A stretch of 64,000 bases of DNA from Cellvibrionaceae bacterium (lineage in GTDB: Bacteria; Pseudomonadota; Gammaproteobacteria; Pseudomonadales; Cellvibrionaceae). Below the pieces are notes generated by a model that was not told the origin of the DNA, searched no databases, and was given only the letters and a program-made list of their open reading frames with translations. This document shows positions 42,427 through 51,891 of this stretch, one piece after another. Each line of letters starts with the position of its first letter. Positions within the stretch are counted from its first letter, which is position 1. The position numbers and the translations under genes were made by a program. The stretch spans positions 62,001 through 126,000 of the forward strand of contig JAGKWU010000008.1 of the NCBI GenBank assembly GCA_021151695.1, read 5' to 3'.

Positions 42427-44505
42427 TTAATTCTTCGCCGGAACCAAATAAGAAATATCCGCCACTTCCAAAAACAGCGCACGCAATTGCTGCAACAACG
42501 CAATACGGTTTTGCTGCAACTTTTGGTCGTCGCACATCACCATCACGTTATCGAAAAACGCATCGACAACCGGTTGCAAATCAGCGAGCGCAGCCAACGC
42601 GTGTTTGTATTCACGCTTCGCAAACAATGGTGTTACCAGTTCAGCTTTGGCGCTGATAGAGCGAGCCAATTGTTTTTCTGCATCTTCTTGCAGCAAGTCA
42701 TTGTGCACTACGCCACTTACATCGCCCGCTTGCTTGCTGAGGATATTGGATACGCGCTTGTTAGCGGCGGCCAAGGCCTGGGCTTGCGGCAATTTGCTAA
42801 ATTCGTTAACCGCGAGAACACGCTGGTTGATATCCAGTGGCTGCGACAATTGTTTTGCGTTTACGGATTGGAAAACTTCCGCCGGAATCTGCGCATCTTC
42901 AAACATGGCACGGAAGCGATCGAGCATATAGCCGAGCACTTGCTCTACCAGTTCGTCACCAACCGTCAAATTCTTGTGTTGGTTTTTGGCGATGGTCAGC
43001 AATTCGCGCAAATCCAGCGCAAGATTTTTTTCCACCAACAAACGCAGCACCGCAATACTGGCGCGACGCAAAGCGAATGGATCTTTAGAACCGGAAGGCT
43101 GTTGGCCAATACCGAAAATACCGGTGATGGTATCCAAACGATCTGCCAAGGCGATGATGGTGCCGGTGATGGTTGCGGGCAATTGGTCGCCGGCAAAGCG
43201 CGGCATATATTGCTCGTTCATGGCCGCAGCGACTTCAGCGTTTTCGCCATCGTTCAGCGCGTAATAGTAGCCGGCGATACCTTGCATATCATCGAACTCA
43301 CCGACCATATTGGTAACCAGATCGGATTTGCACAATTGCGCGGCGCGCTCAGCGGATTTTTCATCAGCTTTGAGCAAGGCGGCAATGTGTTGTGCGAGTT
43401 TTGCAACGCGCTCGGTCTTTTCAAAAATAGTGCCCAGCTGCGCCTGGAACACGATAGTTTTCAAACGCTCGCGCAGTGATTCCAGTGTGGTCTTCTTGTC
43501 GGTTTCGAAAAAGAAAGCGGCATCGGAAAGACGTGGGCGAATCACGCGCTCGTTACCGGCGATGATTTGTGCAGCGTCATTACTCTTGAGGTTGGCAACG
43601 GTGATGAAGTTGTTTTTCAGTTTGCCGTTGGCATCCACAACATGGAAATACTTTTGGTGTTCTTTCATGGAAGCGATTAGCGCTTCAGCGGGAACAGCGA
43701 GGAAACGCTCTTCGAATTTGCCAGTCAGTGCAACTGGCCATTCAACCAGAGCAGTTACTTCATCAAGCAATGACGGATCAATGACTGCAACGCCGCCGAC
43801 TTTTTTCGCTTCGGCTTCGACTTGTTCTTTGATAGACGCACTGCGCTCGGCAAAGTCGGCAACTACATAGCCGGTGTTTTTCAACACGCTGGCGTAGTCG
43901 CTGGCTTTGGCCAGATCGATAGTGTTGTTGTAGTGGAAGCGATGTCCACGACTGGTGCGACCAGCTTGCAAGCCAAGCACGTTGGCATTGATCACATCGC
44001 TACCAAACAACATTACCAGCCAGTGCACAGGGCGAACAAACTCTTCGCGTTTTGAGCCCCACTTCATGCGCTTGGCAATCGGCAGTTTGGCGAGTGCATC
44101 GCTCACTACGCTTTCCAGCAATTCAACGGTTTTTTTACCTTGGGTGTTAATGCGGGCAACCAGCTTTTCGGCTTTACCGTCACTTTCGGCTTTCAGTTCA
44201 GACGCAGCTATGCCATTTTTTTCCGCAAACGCGAGCGCAGCTTTTGTAGGCTGACCATCTTTATCGAACGCGATAGCCGCTGGTGGGCCCCACACAGTCA
44301 ATGCCTTTGATGGAGTTTCGCTCGCGAGATTTTCCACCAGCACAGCCAGGCGGCGCGGTGCCGCGAAAGGTTTGATAGCAGTGAAAGATAATTCTTCGGC
44401 TTTCAAGTTGGCTTCGATCGTTTCTACAAACGAGGTCATCAAAGTCTTTAAAGCTTTGGGTGGCAGTTCTTCGGTGCCCAGTTCAACTAAAAAATCAGCA
44501 GACAT
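42427..44505 (-). CDS. glyS: Glycyl-tRNA synthetase beta subunit
   Basis: This 692-residue protein has the N-terminal family motif FLVELGTEELPPKAL and a C-terminal anticodon-binding-like region. With GlyQ it forms the bacterial alpha2-beta2 enzyme charging tRNA-Gly. Length matches E. coli GlyS (689). Its ATG shares a base with the glyQ stop (TAATG). Confidence 0.97.
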   Translation of the reverse strand: MSADFLVELGTEELPPKALKTLMTSFVETIEANLKAEELSFTAIKPFAAPRRLAVLVENLASETPSKALTVWGPPAAIAFDKDGQPTKAALAFAEKNGIAASELKAESDGKAEKLVARINTQGKKTVELLESVVSDALAKLPIAKRMKWGSKREEFVRPVHWLVMLFGSDVINANVLGLQAGRTSRGHRFHYNNTIDLAKASDYASVLKNTGYVVADFAERSASIKEQVEAEAKKVGGVAVIDPSLLDEVTALVEWPVALTGKFEERFLAVPAEALIASMKEHQKYFHVVDANGKLKNNFITVANLKSNDAAQIIAGNERVIRPRLSDAAFFFETDKKTTLESLRERLKTIVFQAQLGTIFEKTERVAKLAQHIAALLKADEKSAERAAQLCKSDLVTNMVGEFDDMQGIAGYYYALNDGENAEVAAAMNEQYMPRFAGDQLPATITGTIIALADRLDTITGIFGIGQQPSGSKDPFALRRASIAVLRLLVEKNLALDLRELLTIAKNQHKNLTVGDELVEQVLGYMLDRFRAMFEDAQIPAEVFQSVNAKQLSQPLDINQRVLAVNEFSKLPQAQALAAANKRVSNILSKQAGDVSGVVHNDLLQEDAEKQLARSISAKAELVTPLFAKREYKHALAALADLQPVVDAFFDNVMVMCDDQKLQQNRIALLQQLRALFLEVADISYLVPAKN

Positions 44506-45464
44506 TATTGTTTCTCCTCAGCAGAGCTGGCGGCGGCTAGCAGCTCTGCGCGCAGCGCTTCGGGTGCAAGTGGGAAGCCGAGGGCTTTGCGGCTATCGTA
44601 GTAGGCTTGGGCAACAGCGCGCGACAGGGTGCGCACGCGCAAAATAAAACGTTGGCGCTCTGTCACAGAAATCGCATGGCGTGCATCCAGCAGGTTGAAG
44701 GCGTGCGACGCTTTCATGACCAATTCATAGGCCGGCAGCGGCAAATTTTTTGCCATCAAGCGCTGGGATTCTTTTTCGTAGAAGTCGAAGGCGTTGAACA
44801 GGAATTCAGTGTCGGCTTCTTCAAAGTTGTAGGTGGACATTTCCACTTCATTTTGGTGGAACACATCGCCGTAGGTGACTTTGTCGCCGTTGGGGCTAAC
44901 GGTCCAGACCAAATCAAAAATCGAATCCACGCCCTGCAGGTACATGGCGATACGCTCAATACCGTAGGTGATCTCACCGGTAACGGGGAAGCATTCCAAA
45001 CCGCCCACTTGCTGGAAGTAGGTGAACTGGGTGACTTCCATACCGTTCAACCAGACTTCCCAGCCCAAGCCCCAAGCGCCGAGGGTGGGTGATTCCCAGT
45101 TGTCTTCCACAAAGCGCACATCGTGTACGTTGGTGTCTATGCCCATTTCGCGCAACGAGCCCAGGTACAGGTCCTGGATATTGTCCGGCGATGGCTTGAG
45201 CGCTACCTGGAACTGGTAGTAGTGCTGCAAACGGTTGGGGTTTTCGCCGTAGCGGCCGTCTTTGGGGCGGCGACAGGGTTGGACGTAGGCGGTGTTCCAG
45301 GTTTCCGGGCCGATGGCGCGCAGGAAGGTAGCCGGGTGGAAGGTGCCGGCGCCGACTTCGAGGTCGAGTGGTTGCAAAATCACGCAGCCCTGGCGCGCCC
45401 AATAGTCTTGCAGGGCGAGGATCAGGCCCTGGAAGGTGCTTACGTCGTAGCGTTTGTCAGACAT
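44505..45464 (-). CDS. glyQ: Glycyl-tRNA synthetase alpha subunit
   Basis: This 319-residue catalytic subunit has TFQGLILALQDYWA, GAGTFHPATFLRA and PCRRPKDGRYGENPNR, the typical class II core of GlyQ. It leads the glyQ-glyS pair. No T-box leader is visible upstream. Confidence 0.98.
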   Translation of the reverse strand: MSDKRYDVSTFQGLILALQDYWARQGCVILQPLDLEVGAGTFHPATFLRAIGPETWNTAYVQPCRRPKDGRYGENPNRLQHYYQFQVALKPSPDNIQDLYLGSLREMGIDTNVHDVRFVEDNWESPTLGAWGLGWEVWLNGMEVTQFTYFQQVGGLECFPVTGEITYGIERIAMYLQGVDSIFDLVWTVSPNGDKVTYGDVFHQNEVEMSTYNFEEADTEFLFNAFDFYEKESQRLMAKNLPLPAYELVMKASHAFNLLDARHAISVTERQRFILRVRTLSRAVAQAYYDSRKALGFPLAPEALRAELLAAASSAEEKQ

Positions 45465-45568
45465 GGAAGACCTTAATCTTATGAAGGTAGATATATGAAG
45501 ATAGAAAAATGCGGCGATTATAGCGGGTGACAGGTGGCAATGGCAGTGTTTACGCGCGCGATGATTGT

Positions 45569-45582
45569 TTGATGCGGATCAA
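45569..45582 (+). promoter_or_regulatory. Exact FNR/Anr box upstream of 39-aa microprotein
   Basis: TTGATGCGGATCAA is an exact TTGAT-N4-ATCAA match, the consensus for the oxygen-sensing regulators FNR and Anr. It ends 84 bases before the ATG at 45667; a weak -10 candidate (TAGGCT, 45610-45615) lies between. The same arrangement occurs at 47686. Confidence 0.7.
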
Positions 45583-45666
45583 GATGTTCGAGCAGCCGGA
45601 AGTCCAATCTAGGCTCATGGCAACAGGACAACCTGTGGCCAATTTGAACCAAGTGAGGATAGAGCT

Positions 45667-45786
45667 ATGTTTGTATCTGGTGTTGTTGCAACTGCTAGTT
45701 TGGTCGGCGTTCTGCTGGTTTTGTTTGTTGGTGCGGTAGGCTTAGCCATGGTGGATAAGCATTTTGATGAGGGCCGCACGCATTAA
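45667..45786 (+). CDS. 39-aa single-span membrane microprotein, paralogue of 47776
   Basis: The frame encodes 39 residues starting M-F-V-S-G-V-V-A and ending D-K-H-F-D-E-G-R-T-H. Residues 5-29 form one transmembrane helix, followed by the polar D-x-H-F-D tail. The gene at 47776 shares the spaced pattern V-x-G-x-V-A, G-x-L-L-x-L, V-G-x-x-G-L-A and D-x-H-F-D. Both have the upstream string AACCAAGTGAGGA with AGGA 7 bases before the ATG, and both follow an exact FNR/Anr box. Function unknown. Layout resembles small subunits or assembly factors of respiratory oxidases (CcoS, CydX type), but sequence identity is not established. Confidence 0.78.
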   Translation: MFVSGVVATASLVGVLLVLFVGAVGLAMVDKHFDEGRTH

Positions 45787-45809
45787 TGCGGGAATCCTGT
45801 TGCGTGACA

Positions 45810-45849
45810 GCATGAACCCTGTGTCGCACTGACCTTGTGGGTTTCATGC
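45810..45849 (+). terminator. Hairpin after the 39-aa gene
   Basis: GCATGAACCC (45810-45819) pairs with GGGTTTCATGC (45839-45849) with one bulge. No T-run, so it is a weak terminator or an mRNA-stabilising hairpin. Confidence 0.45.
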
Positions 45850-45897
45850 AGTTATTGTCAATGTCTAATCTATCCTCATGAGTGGAGTGTGGAGGCT

Positions 45898-46539
45898 TTA
45901 GCGCAGATATCGGCGGATGCCGCAAAGGCTCAACCCGAGACCTAGTAGCAACAGCGGAGTAGGTTCTGGTGCTTGAGCTTTTTTAACTAACAAAGTGCTC
46001 CACCACATTCCTTGTGTGGTGCTTTTAATCTCTTCCTGATCATAATAATCCTCAAACTTGGCAACAGCCGCCGCAGAGTTGTATGAATAATTACTGATTA
46101 GCGCGTATTTGACCTTGCCGGTATCTGACAGATAAAAACCAGCAGAATCGGTTCTTGCCCAAGGCGCTTCCTCGCGATAGTTGTAACCAAAGACACTGGT
46201 CACCTTTTCGACCAAGGCAGTTTCAGGGCTGGAATAATGATAGCCGGCATAAAATGGTTCCCAATTCTCGGAAAATAATCTGCTCCACAAAGTATTTACT
46301 TCAGCGTCGGTAGGGAGGCGCCAGTTGGCATAGGTCGAATTGAGTTCGCTAACAACCTGGTTGAATGATTTGCCATTAGTAACCCCAAAATCCATCCAAG
46401 TCAGACCTGTGGATGCATCATAAACCGCCTTATTGTCCCCAGAGGTAAACGCATCGGCTTCGACGATAGGTAGGGCTTGGGCAGCACTTGAGGCAATTAA
46501 TGAGGCAATAGCTAAGGGTTTGATGAGGGATTTCAACAT
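45898..46539 (-). CDS. PEP-CTERM protein with DUF1566-like body
   Basis: This 213-residue secreted protein has a signal peptide (MLKSLIKPLAIASLIASSAAQA). The Lcl/DUF1566-like domain shows VYDASTGLTWMD, YANWRLPTDAEVNTLW and MWWSTLLV. The C-terminal PEP signal is A-P-E-P-T-P, LLLLGLGLSL, then RRYLR. Starts at 46551 (MDCL) or further upstream are possible; none has a good ribosome site. It is divergent from the lipid A acyltransferase gene. Confidence 0.8.
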   Translation of the reverse strand: MLKSLIKPLAIASLIASSAAQALPIVEADAFTSGDNKAVYDASTGLTWMDFGVTNGKSFNQVVSELNSTYANWRLPTDAEVNTLWSRLFSENWEPFYAGYHYSSPETALVEKVTSVFGYNYREEAPWARTDSAGFYLSDTGKVKYALISNYSYNSAAAVAKFEDYYDQEEIKSTTQGMWWSTLLVKKAQAPEPTPLLLLGLGLSLCGIRRYLR

Positions 46540-46690
46540 TAGGCAGTCCATTTTGGAAATGTTAGATAGGTGCGAATTGGCGCGCAATATATAATGAATG
46601 GTCCGTACTACTCCAGCTTTAAGTAGTCGCCTGTTCATTCTTCATATATTTCCGCTAAGCTGCCTGTCTTTGATCGTTGGACCCTGATTA

Positions 46691-47578
46691 ATGAAAGCAA
46701 TCCTTCCCTATATCTTTAAAACCCTTGGGCTACTGCCGTTGGGAGCGCTACGTGCGCTGGGAGCGCTCGTCGGCACGCTGCTTTGGCTGCAACGTGGCCG
46801 CGCTTACCAAATCACTATGAGAAACCTGCGTAATTGCCTGAAGCTTAACCACGAAGACGCCCATAAATTTGCGCTGGAGAGCCTGCGCGATACGGCGAAA
46901 ACCGCCTGTGAAGCTGGCGCCATCTGGAGCAACTCCTGGGATTGGCTTGATGCCCATATAGTGGCGCGCGAGGGCGAGGATTTGATGCGCGCCGAGCTGG
47001 CCCACGGCAAAGGCCTATTGGTGCTGGCGCCGCACCTGGGAAATTGGGAGGTGGTTGCCCCCTATCTCGCTAGTGTTGCTCCGCTGACGGCTATGTACCA
47101 GCCATCGGGTGCGGAAGCTCTCGATAACTTGATCCTCAGCGGTCGCAGCAAAAACAATATCCAGATGGCGCCCACTAATCGCAAAGGTGTGAGCATGTTG
47201 CTCAAGGCGCTGCAGGGCGGAAATATCGTTGGCATATTGCCCGATCAGGTGCCGGAGAAAAATTCCGGCGGCGAACCGGCGCTGCTCTACGGCCGTTACG
47301 CCATGACCATGACTTTGATTCATTCGCTTATTGATCGCACCCAATGCCGGGTGGTCTCTACCTTTGCACAGCGTGTTCCCGGCGGCTACAAATTGGTGAC
47401 CTTGCCAGCAGACCCAATGATCTATAACGCAGACCAGGCTGAATCCCTGCAGGGGTTGAATAAAAGTGTTGAAGCCTGCGTAAGCCTCGCTCCCGAGCAA
47501 TACCAATGGGAATACAATCGCTACCGCTGGGTTCCGCCAGAGATACGCGAGTGGAACAAAGACAAAGAAGTTTTATAA
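46691..47578 (+). CDS. LpxL/HtrB-type lipid A acyltransferase
   Basis: This 295-residue inner-membrane protein has the H-x4-E motif as HLGNWE, preceded by GKGLLVLAP, and NIVGILPDQVP. It transfers a secondary fatty acyl chain to lipid A or a related lysophospholipid. The N-terminus is hydrophobic (LPYIFKTLGLLPLGALRALGALVGTLLWL). Divergent from the PEP-CTERM gene. Confidence 0.92.
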   Translation: MKAILPYIFKTLGLLPLGALRALGALVGTLLWLQRGRAYQITMRNLRNCLKLNHEDAHKFALESLRDTAKTACEAGAIWSNSWDWLDAHIVAREGEDLMRAELAHGKGLLVLAPHLGNWEVVAPYLASVAPLTAMYQPSGAEALDNLILSGRSKNNIQMAPTNRKGVSMLLKALQGGNIVGILPDQVPEKNSGGEPALLYGRYAMTMTLIHSLIDRTQCRVVSTFAQRVPGGYKLVTLPADPMIYNADQAESLQGLNKSVEACVSLAPEQYQWEYNRYRWVPPEIREWNKDKEVL

Positions 47579-47685
47579 ACCAAGTCGTCGATAAAAAAGA
47601 AAGCAGCTAAAAAAATCCCGCTGAGAATTCATTTTTCTAAAAATGGCTTTTAATAAATGGCCTTTCTAAGCCTTGCGTGGCTTAG

Positions 47686-47699
47686 TTGATATGAATCAA
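47686..47699 (+). promoter_or_regulatory. Exact FNR/Anr box upstream of 49-aa microprotein
   Basis: TTGATATGAATCAA is an exact TTGAT-N4-ATCAA match, ending 76 bases before the ATG at 47776. A -10-like TATAGT lies at 47726-47731, 26 bases downstream of the box, similar to the offset at the first copy. Confidence 0.72.
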
Positions 47700-47775
47700 A
47701 CCGATGCTAACGGAAAGGTTCACACTATAGTTGTGTGCGGAAATCGCCGCGCGTTAACCAAGTGAGGAACTGTAT

Positions 47776-47925
47776 ATGTTAGTTGCAGGAACTGTAGCCA
47801 TAGTGGCCATGAGTGGCTCATTATTATTGTTGGCCGTGGGTGGTATTGGCCTGGCGATTTGGGATCATCACTTTGATGCGAAACGCCGTCACTGGCAGCC
47901 AGCCGAAAGCTCTACCCACTGGTAA
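47776..47925 (+). CDS. 49-aa single-span membrane microprotein, paralogue of 45667
   Basis: The 49 residues begin M-L-V-A-G-T-V-A, span the membrane with L-L-L-L-L-A-V-G-G-I-G-L-A, and carry D-H-H-F-D followed by a basic/aromatic tail (RRHWQPAESSTHW). The motif order matches the 39-aa protein at 45667. The leader AACCAAGTGAGGA and the 7-base spacing to the ATG are identical. Being too short for routine gene calling, it would usually be missed. The two copies lie 2.1 kb apart around two unrelated genes. Likely induced when oxygen falls, from the upstream box; the role is unknown. Confidence 0.82.
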   Translation: MLVAGTVAIVAMSGSLLLLAVGGIGLAIWDHHFDAKRRHWQPAESSTHW

Positions 47926-47946
47926 AGCCTTCGGTGGTTTTAGCGG

Positions 47947-49956
47947 TTAGATAGGCAAATATTTTTTCAAAAAGGCTTCCATGGCCTCAAAGGTCTGTTT
48001 GCGGTGGGGCAGATAATCCAGATGATGGCTGCCCTGCTCGAGTTCTATATATTCGTAAGTTTTTCCCTTCTCTTTTAATTCATCAGCCATGATGCGGCTC
48101 TGTTCAACAGGGACTACCGCATCGTCGCTGCCGTGAATCAACAATATGGGCACTTTTACTTTTTCCACGGCGCGCACAGGCGATGTTTTTTTCAATTGGT
48201 CTGTGTCATTACCAAACTGTTCCTTAATCGAATTTTTATGCACCCAGTGCCAAGCACCATCGTGCATACGTTTAACGTCTGAAATTCCCGCAAAGCTGAT
48301 TGCGCACTGGAATAAATCTGGCGTTTTTACTGTGCCCATAAGTGCGGCATAACCACCGTAGCTGGCGCCAACAATACAAACGCGTTTGGGGTCGGTAACT
48401 TTTTGCTCTACCAGATATTTCACTGCATCTTCCAAATCATCCTGCATCGCCAAGCCCATGCCGCCAACGGCTTGCATCATAAAATCGTGGCCGCGCCCCG
48501 ACGAGCCGCGGAAGTTCGGTTGGAACACCGCATAGCCACGGTTGGCAAAAAACGCGGAGAAACTATCGAAGCTGCGGCCGTCCTCGCTCATGGGGCCGCC
48601 GTGCGGAAGAATAATCGTGGGCAAATTTTTACCGCTAGAATTTTTCGGTAGAGATAAATAGCCCTCCAGTTGCAATCCGTCGCGCGCCTTATAGGTTCGA
48701 TAATCTTTTGCGCTTAACACGGCTGATGTTAGCTCTGGATAAGTGTCAAATACAGGGGTGAGCTGTTTCGTGTCGCGGTTACCGAAGAAAATCGTACCTG
48801 GATTGGTGGCATTGGAGGCGGAGGCAATATATTTGCGTCCGTCATCGCTCATGCTGGTGATATAGACATTGGAGTCCGGCATGGCTTTATTGAGTCCGCC
48901 CTGGAATTTTTTGAACTCGCTGTTCCAGAAAATACTCTTGCTTTCATCGCCATCGGAATAATAGATACCGACAGCATCGTGTGTAGATTCTGAGTAAATG
49001 AGCGAGCCTTGAATATCGTAATTATCATTACTGACAATTAATTCCCAGGGGTAGCCATCTTTACTCAGGTCGGCTTTGTAAAGTGCCTGGGTGCCATTGT
49101 GATCTGCTAACAAATAAAGCTCGTTAGGATTCTTGCCAAAACCGAGGAGTGAAATCTCCGGATCGTCAAACACAGTGTATTCCCAGGCGCGTACCCATTT
49201 TTCGGTTCGCGGGTCCAGCACCTTGATCACCACCTTGCGATCATTATCAATATAGCCTTCGCCAGCGCGCACTACACCGTTGGTATCGGCATACCAGGAG
49301 CGTACAGTGGCCTCTTCTTTTTTGACAAGTTTGCGTTTGCCGGTATTTACATCCACCAGGTAAACAGCTTGATGCGCCCAAAGCACATCATCGAGTCCCA
49401 TGAGAATATGTTGATCATCACCTGGGATACGGCCCATGACACGATCCTGAAATTGACTCACAAACTCCGCGTCATCCTTCAGCTTGGCCATATTAACCAT
49501 CTTGGATTCTTTGTGCGCATCTACCGACATAAGACGGGTAGAGGTAAATTTAGTACTCCACCCGTGAATTGAGTCAGCGTAGCGGATACTGACGAGTAGT
49601 CGGTTGTTATTGGCCCAGCTAACCCAATTGAATTTGTACTTCAGGTTATCGGTTTTGAGCGCGTAAAAAGTTTCGTTGGTAGCCAGATTGACGGTAATAA
49701 CAGCCGTTTGGTCGCCCACATGCTTGAGTGCTAAAAGATGTGTGCCATCGGGAGACAGGCTGAGATTAGTAACAATTGGCGTTTTATAAAAAGCTTCGGC
49801 GGGAAGTTTCCCATCAGAAGATAAGGGTATTGGTTTGGAGATGGGCGCTGCGGAGGAGGTGCTTTCTGCCCAGGCGAATGAATGGGCCAATAACAACAGG
49901 CCGGTAGTGACACGCAGCGATTGGCGTATCCATATGTTTTTGGTAAAGGACCCCAT
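47947..49956 (-). CDS. S9 prolyl oligopeptidase family peptidase
   Basis: This 669-residue secreted peptidase has a signal peptide (about 1-30), an N-terminal beta-propeller (about 45-400) and a C-terminal alpha/beta-hydrolase with the nucleophile elbow G-A-S-Y-G-G. LLIHGSDD and GSHHLDYLP hold the catalytic Asp and His. It fits dipeptidyl or acylaminoacyl peptidases (DPP/S9C) that release dipeptides in the periplasm. AAAGGGAT precedes the ATG. Confidence 0.93.
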   Translation of the reverse strand: MGSFTKNIWIRQSLRVTTGLLLLAHSFAWAESTSSAAPISKPIPLSSDGKLPAEAFYKTPIVTNLSLSPDGTHLLALKHVGDQTAVITVNLATNETFYALKTDNLKYKFNWVSWANNNRLLVSIRYADSIHGWSTKFTSTRLMSVDAHKESKMVNMAKLKDDAEFVSQFQDRVMGRIPGDDQHILMGLDDVLWAHQAVYLVDVNTGKRKLVKKEEATVRSWYADTNGVVRAGEGYIDNDRKVVIKVLDPRTEKWVRAWEYTVFDDPEISLLGFGKNPNELYLLADHNGTQALYKADLSKDGYPWELIVSNDNYDIQGSLIYSESTHDAVGIYYSDGDESKSIFWNSEFKKFQGGLNKAMPDSNVYITSMSDDGRKYIASASNATNPGTIFFGNRDTKQLTPVFDTYPELTSAVLSAKDYRTYKARDGLQLEGYLSLPKNSSGKNLPTIILPHGGPMSEDGRSFDSFSAFFANRGYAVFQPNFRGSSGRGHDFMMQAVGGMGLAMQDDLEDAVKYLVEQKVTDPKRVCIVGASYGGYAALMGTVKTPDLFQCAISFAGISDVKRMHDGAWHWVHKNSIKEQFGNDTDQLKKTSPVRAVEKVKVPILLIHGSDDAVVPVEQSRIMADELKEKGKTYEYIELEQGSHHLDYLPHRKQTFEAMEAFLKKYLPI

Positions 49957-50091
49957 AAATATCCCTTTGCAAGTTGTAGATGAATGTTCTGGAGCCGATA
50001 ATCATCAGCCGCTCCATGGCGTTGGCAGTATCAATTGTGTGTGCTATGACGTCAAGCAAAGAGTTTCACAGACCATAACATCAGGATTTAT

Positions 50092-51891
50092 ATGCGTGGA
50101 ATAACCCGCTCCGAACCTGTGCCGCAAAAAAATGGCGCTGGTATGAAAATCGATATCAAACAAACCTTTGCCTATCTCTGGCCTTACATGTGGGATTTTA
50201 AAGCTCACGTTATTTGGGCAGTGTTGGCACTGATAGGTGCCAAAGCGGCGACCTTGTTAATGCCCTGGGCTCTCAAGCATATCGTTGACGGTGTTGATCG
50301 CAATTTGCATCCCGAATTAATGCTGCCCGTTTTTTTTGTGATTTTTTATGGCCTGCTACGTTTTGGCAGTGTGTTTTTGGGTGAGATACGCGATGCGCTT
50401 TTTAGTCGCGTCACCGAGCATGCGATGCGCAAGGTGGGCTTGCGCGTGTTCAAACATTTGCATTCGCTTGAGTTGGCGTTTCACCTGGATCGTGCCACCG
50501 GCGGCATCAGTCGCGATATAGAGCGTGGCACCAATGGCATCAGTTTTTTAATGCGCTTCTTAATGTTCAACATAGTGCCCACGCTGTTCGAGATTGCCAT
50601 GGTGGCGGTAATTTTTGCGGTGACCTTTTCAATTTGGTATGCGCTTATCACACTGGTTGCCGTTGCCATCTATATTGTCTTCACGGTGATCACCACCGAG
50701 TGGCGAAATCGCTTTGTACGCGAAGCCAATCAGGCGGACTCGTCCACCAATACACGCGCGGTAGACAGCCTGTTGAATTACGAAACGGTTAAATATTTTA
50801 ATAACGAACAATACGAGGCACAGACTTACGACAACTTCCTGGAGAAATGGGAGGCCGCCAAATTAAAAAATCGTCTGTCACTGCTCACGCTCAACTCCGG
50901 ACAGGCCTTTATTATCGCCGCCGCTATGACGGCGATGATGTTGATGGCCGCGCATAGCGTTACCCAAGGCAAGATGACCCTCGGCGATCTTGCGATGATT
51001 AATGCTTACATGATCCAGCTGTTTATACCGCTTAACTTTCTCGGCTTTGTCTATCGGGAAATTCGCAAGTCGCTCACCGATATTGAAAATATGCTGGCAC
51101 TACTCAAGCGCGAGGCTGCGGTAATTGATATACCCGGTGCGCATAGGTTAAACGTGAGCGCGGGCCATATTCGCTGGCAATCCGTGCACTTTGCCTACAA
51201 TCGCGAGCGCGAAATCTTGCGTGGCCTTGATCTGGATATTCCTGCCGGTAGCAAAGTTGCCATAGTGGGTTCCTCTGGTGCGGGTAAAAGTACCCTCGCG
51301 CGTTTGCTCTACCGCTTTTACGATATCAACAGCGGCAGCATCAGTATCGATGGCCAATCCATCCATGCAATAACGCAAGACAGCTTGCGTCGTGCCATTG
51401 CCATAGTGCCGCAGGACACAGTATTGTTTAACAGTAGCATTCGCGAAAACATCGCATACGGTAGGCCCGGTGCCAGTGATGAGGATATTGATCGCGCTAT
51501 TAAAATGGCTCATCTGCATCACTTTATTGCCAGCTTACCCGAGGGCGATAAAACCCTGGTGGGTGAGCGCGGCTTGAAAGTGTCCGGTGGTGAAAAGCAA
51601 CGTATCGCCATAGCGCGAGTGCTGTTAAAAAATTCGCCCATTTTAATTTTTGATGAAGCTACCTCCGCGCTGGATTCCAATTCCGAGGCCGCGATACTCG
51701 ATGCTATGCGCGAGGTTGCCGAGGGGCGCACGACGCTGGTGATTGCACATCGCCTGTCCACCGTTGTGGATGCCGATAAAATTGTGGTGATTGACCAAGG
51801 GCAAGTTGTGGAAGAGGGAAGCCACAGTGAATTGCTTGCGCGCCAGGGGCGCTATGCCCAAATGTGGGCTATGCAATTGCAAGAAGAATAA
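50092..51891 (+). CDS. Atm1-type ABC exporter, fused permease and ATPase
   Basis: This 599-residue half-transporter has about six membrane helices (residues 35-340), then an ATPase with Walker A GSSGAGKST, signature VSGGEKQR and Walker B ILIFDEATSALD. LNYETVKYFNNE is typical of the Atm1/HMT1 group, which exports glutathione or metal-conjugated substrates. The start is uncertain: 50092 (CAGGAT upstream) or the ATG at 50143. Confidence 0.92.
   Translation: MRGITRSEPVPQKNGAGMKIDIKQTFAYLWPYMWDFKAHVIWAVLALIGAKAATLLMPWALKHIVDGVDRNLHPELMLPVFFVIFYGLLRFGSVFLGEIRDALFSRVTEHAMRKVGLRVFKHLHSLELAFHLDRATGGISRDIERGTNGISFLMRFLMFNIVPTLFEIAMVAVIFAVTFSIWYALITLVAVAIYIVFTVITTEWRNRFVREANQADSSTNTRAVDSLLNYETVKYFNNEQYEAQTYDNFLEKWEAAKLKNRLSLLTLNSGQAFIIAAAMTAMMLMAAHSVTQGKMTLGDLAMINAYMIQLFIPLNFLGFVYREIRKSLTDIENMLALLKREAAVIDIPGAHRLNVSAGHIRWQSVHFAYNREREILRGLDLDIPAGSKVAIVGSSGAGKSTLARLLYRFYDINSGSISIDGQSIHAITQDSLRRAIAIVPQDTVLFNSSIRENIAYGRPGASDEDIDRAIKMAHLHHFIASLPEGDKTLVGERGLKVSGGEKQRIAIARVLLKNSPILIFDEATSALDSNSEAAILDAMREVAEGRTTLVIAHRLSTVVDADKIVVIDQGQVVEEGSHSELLARQGRYAQMWAMQLQEE

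Noticed and set aside
42427..45464. Search for a T-box or tRNA near glyQS
   Set aside because: No T-box-like specifier, antiterminator or tRNA cloverleaf found upstream of glyQ; gammaproteobacteria generally lack T-boxes.
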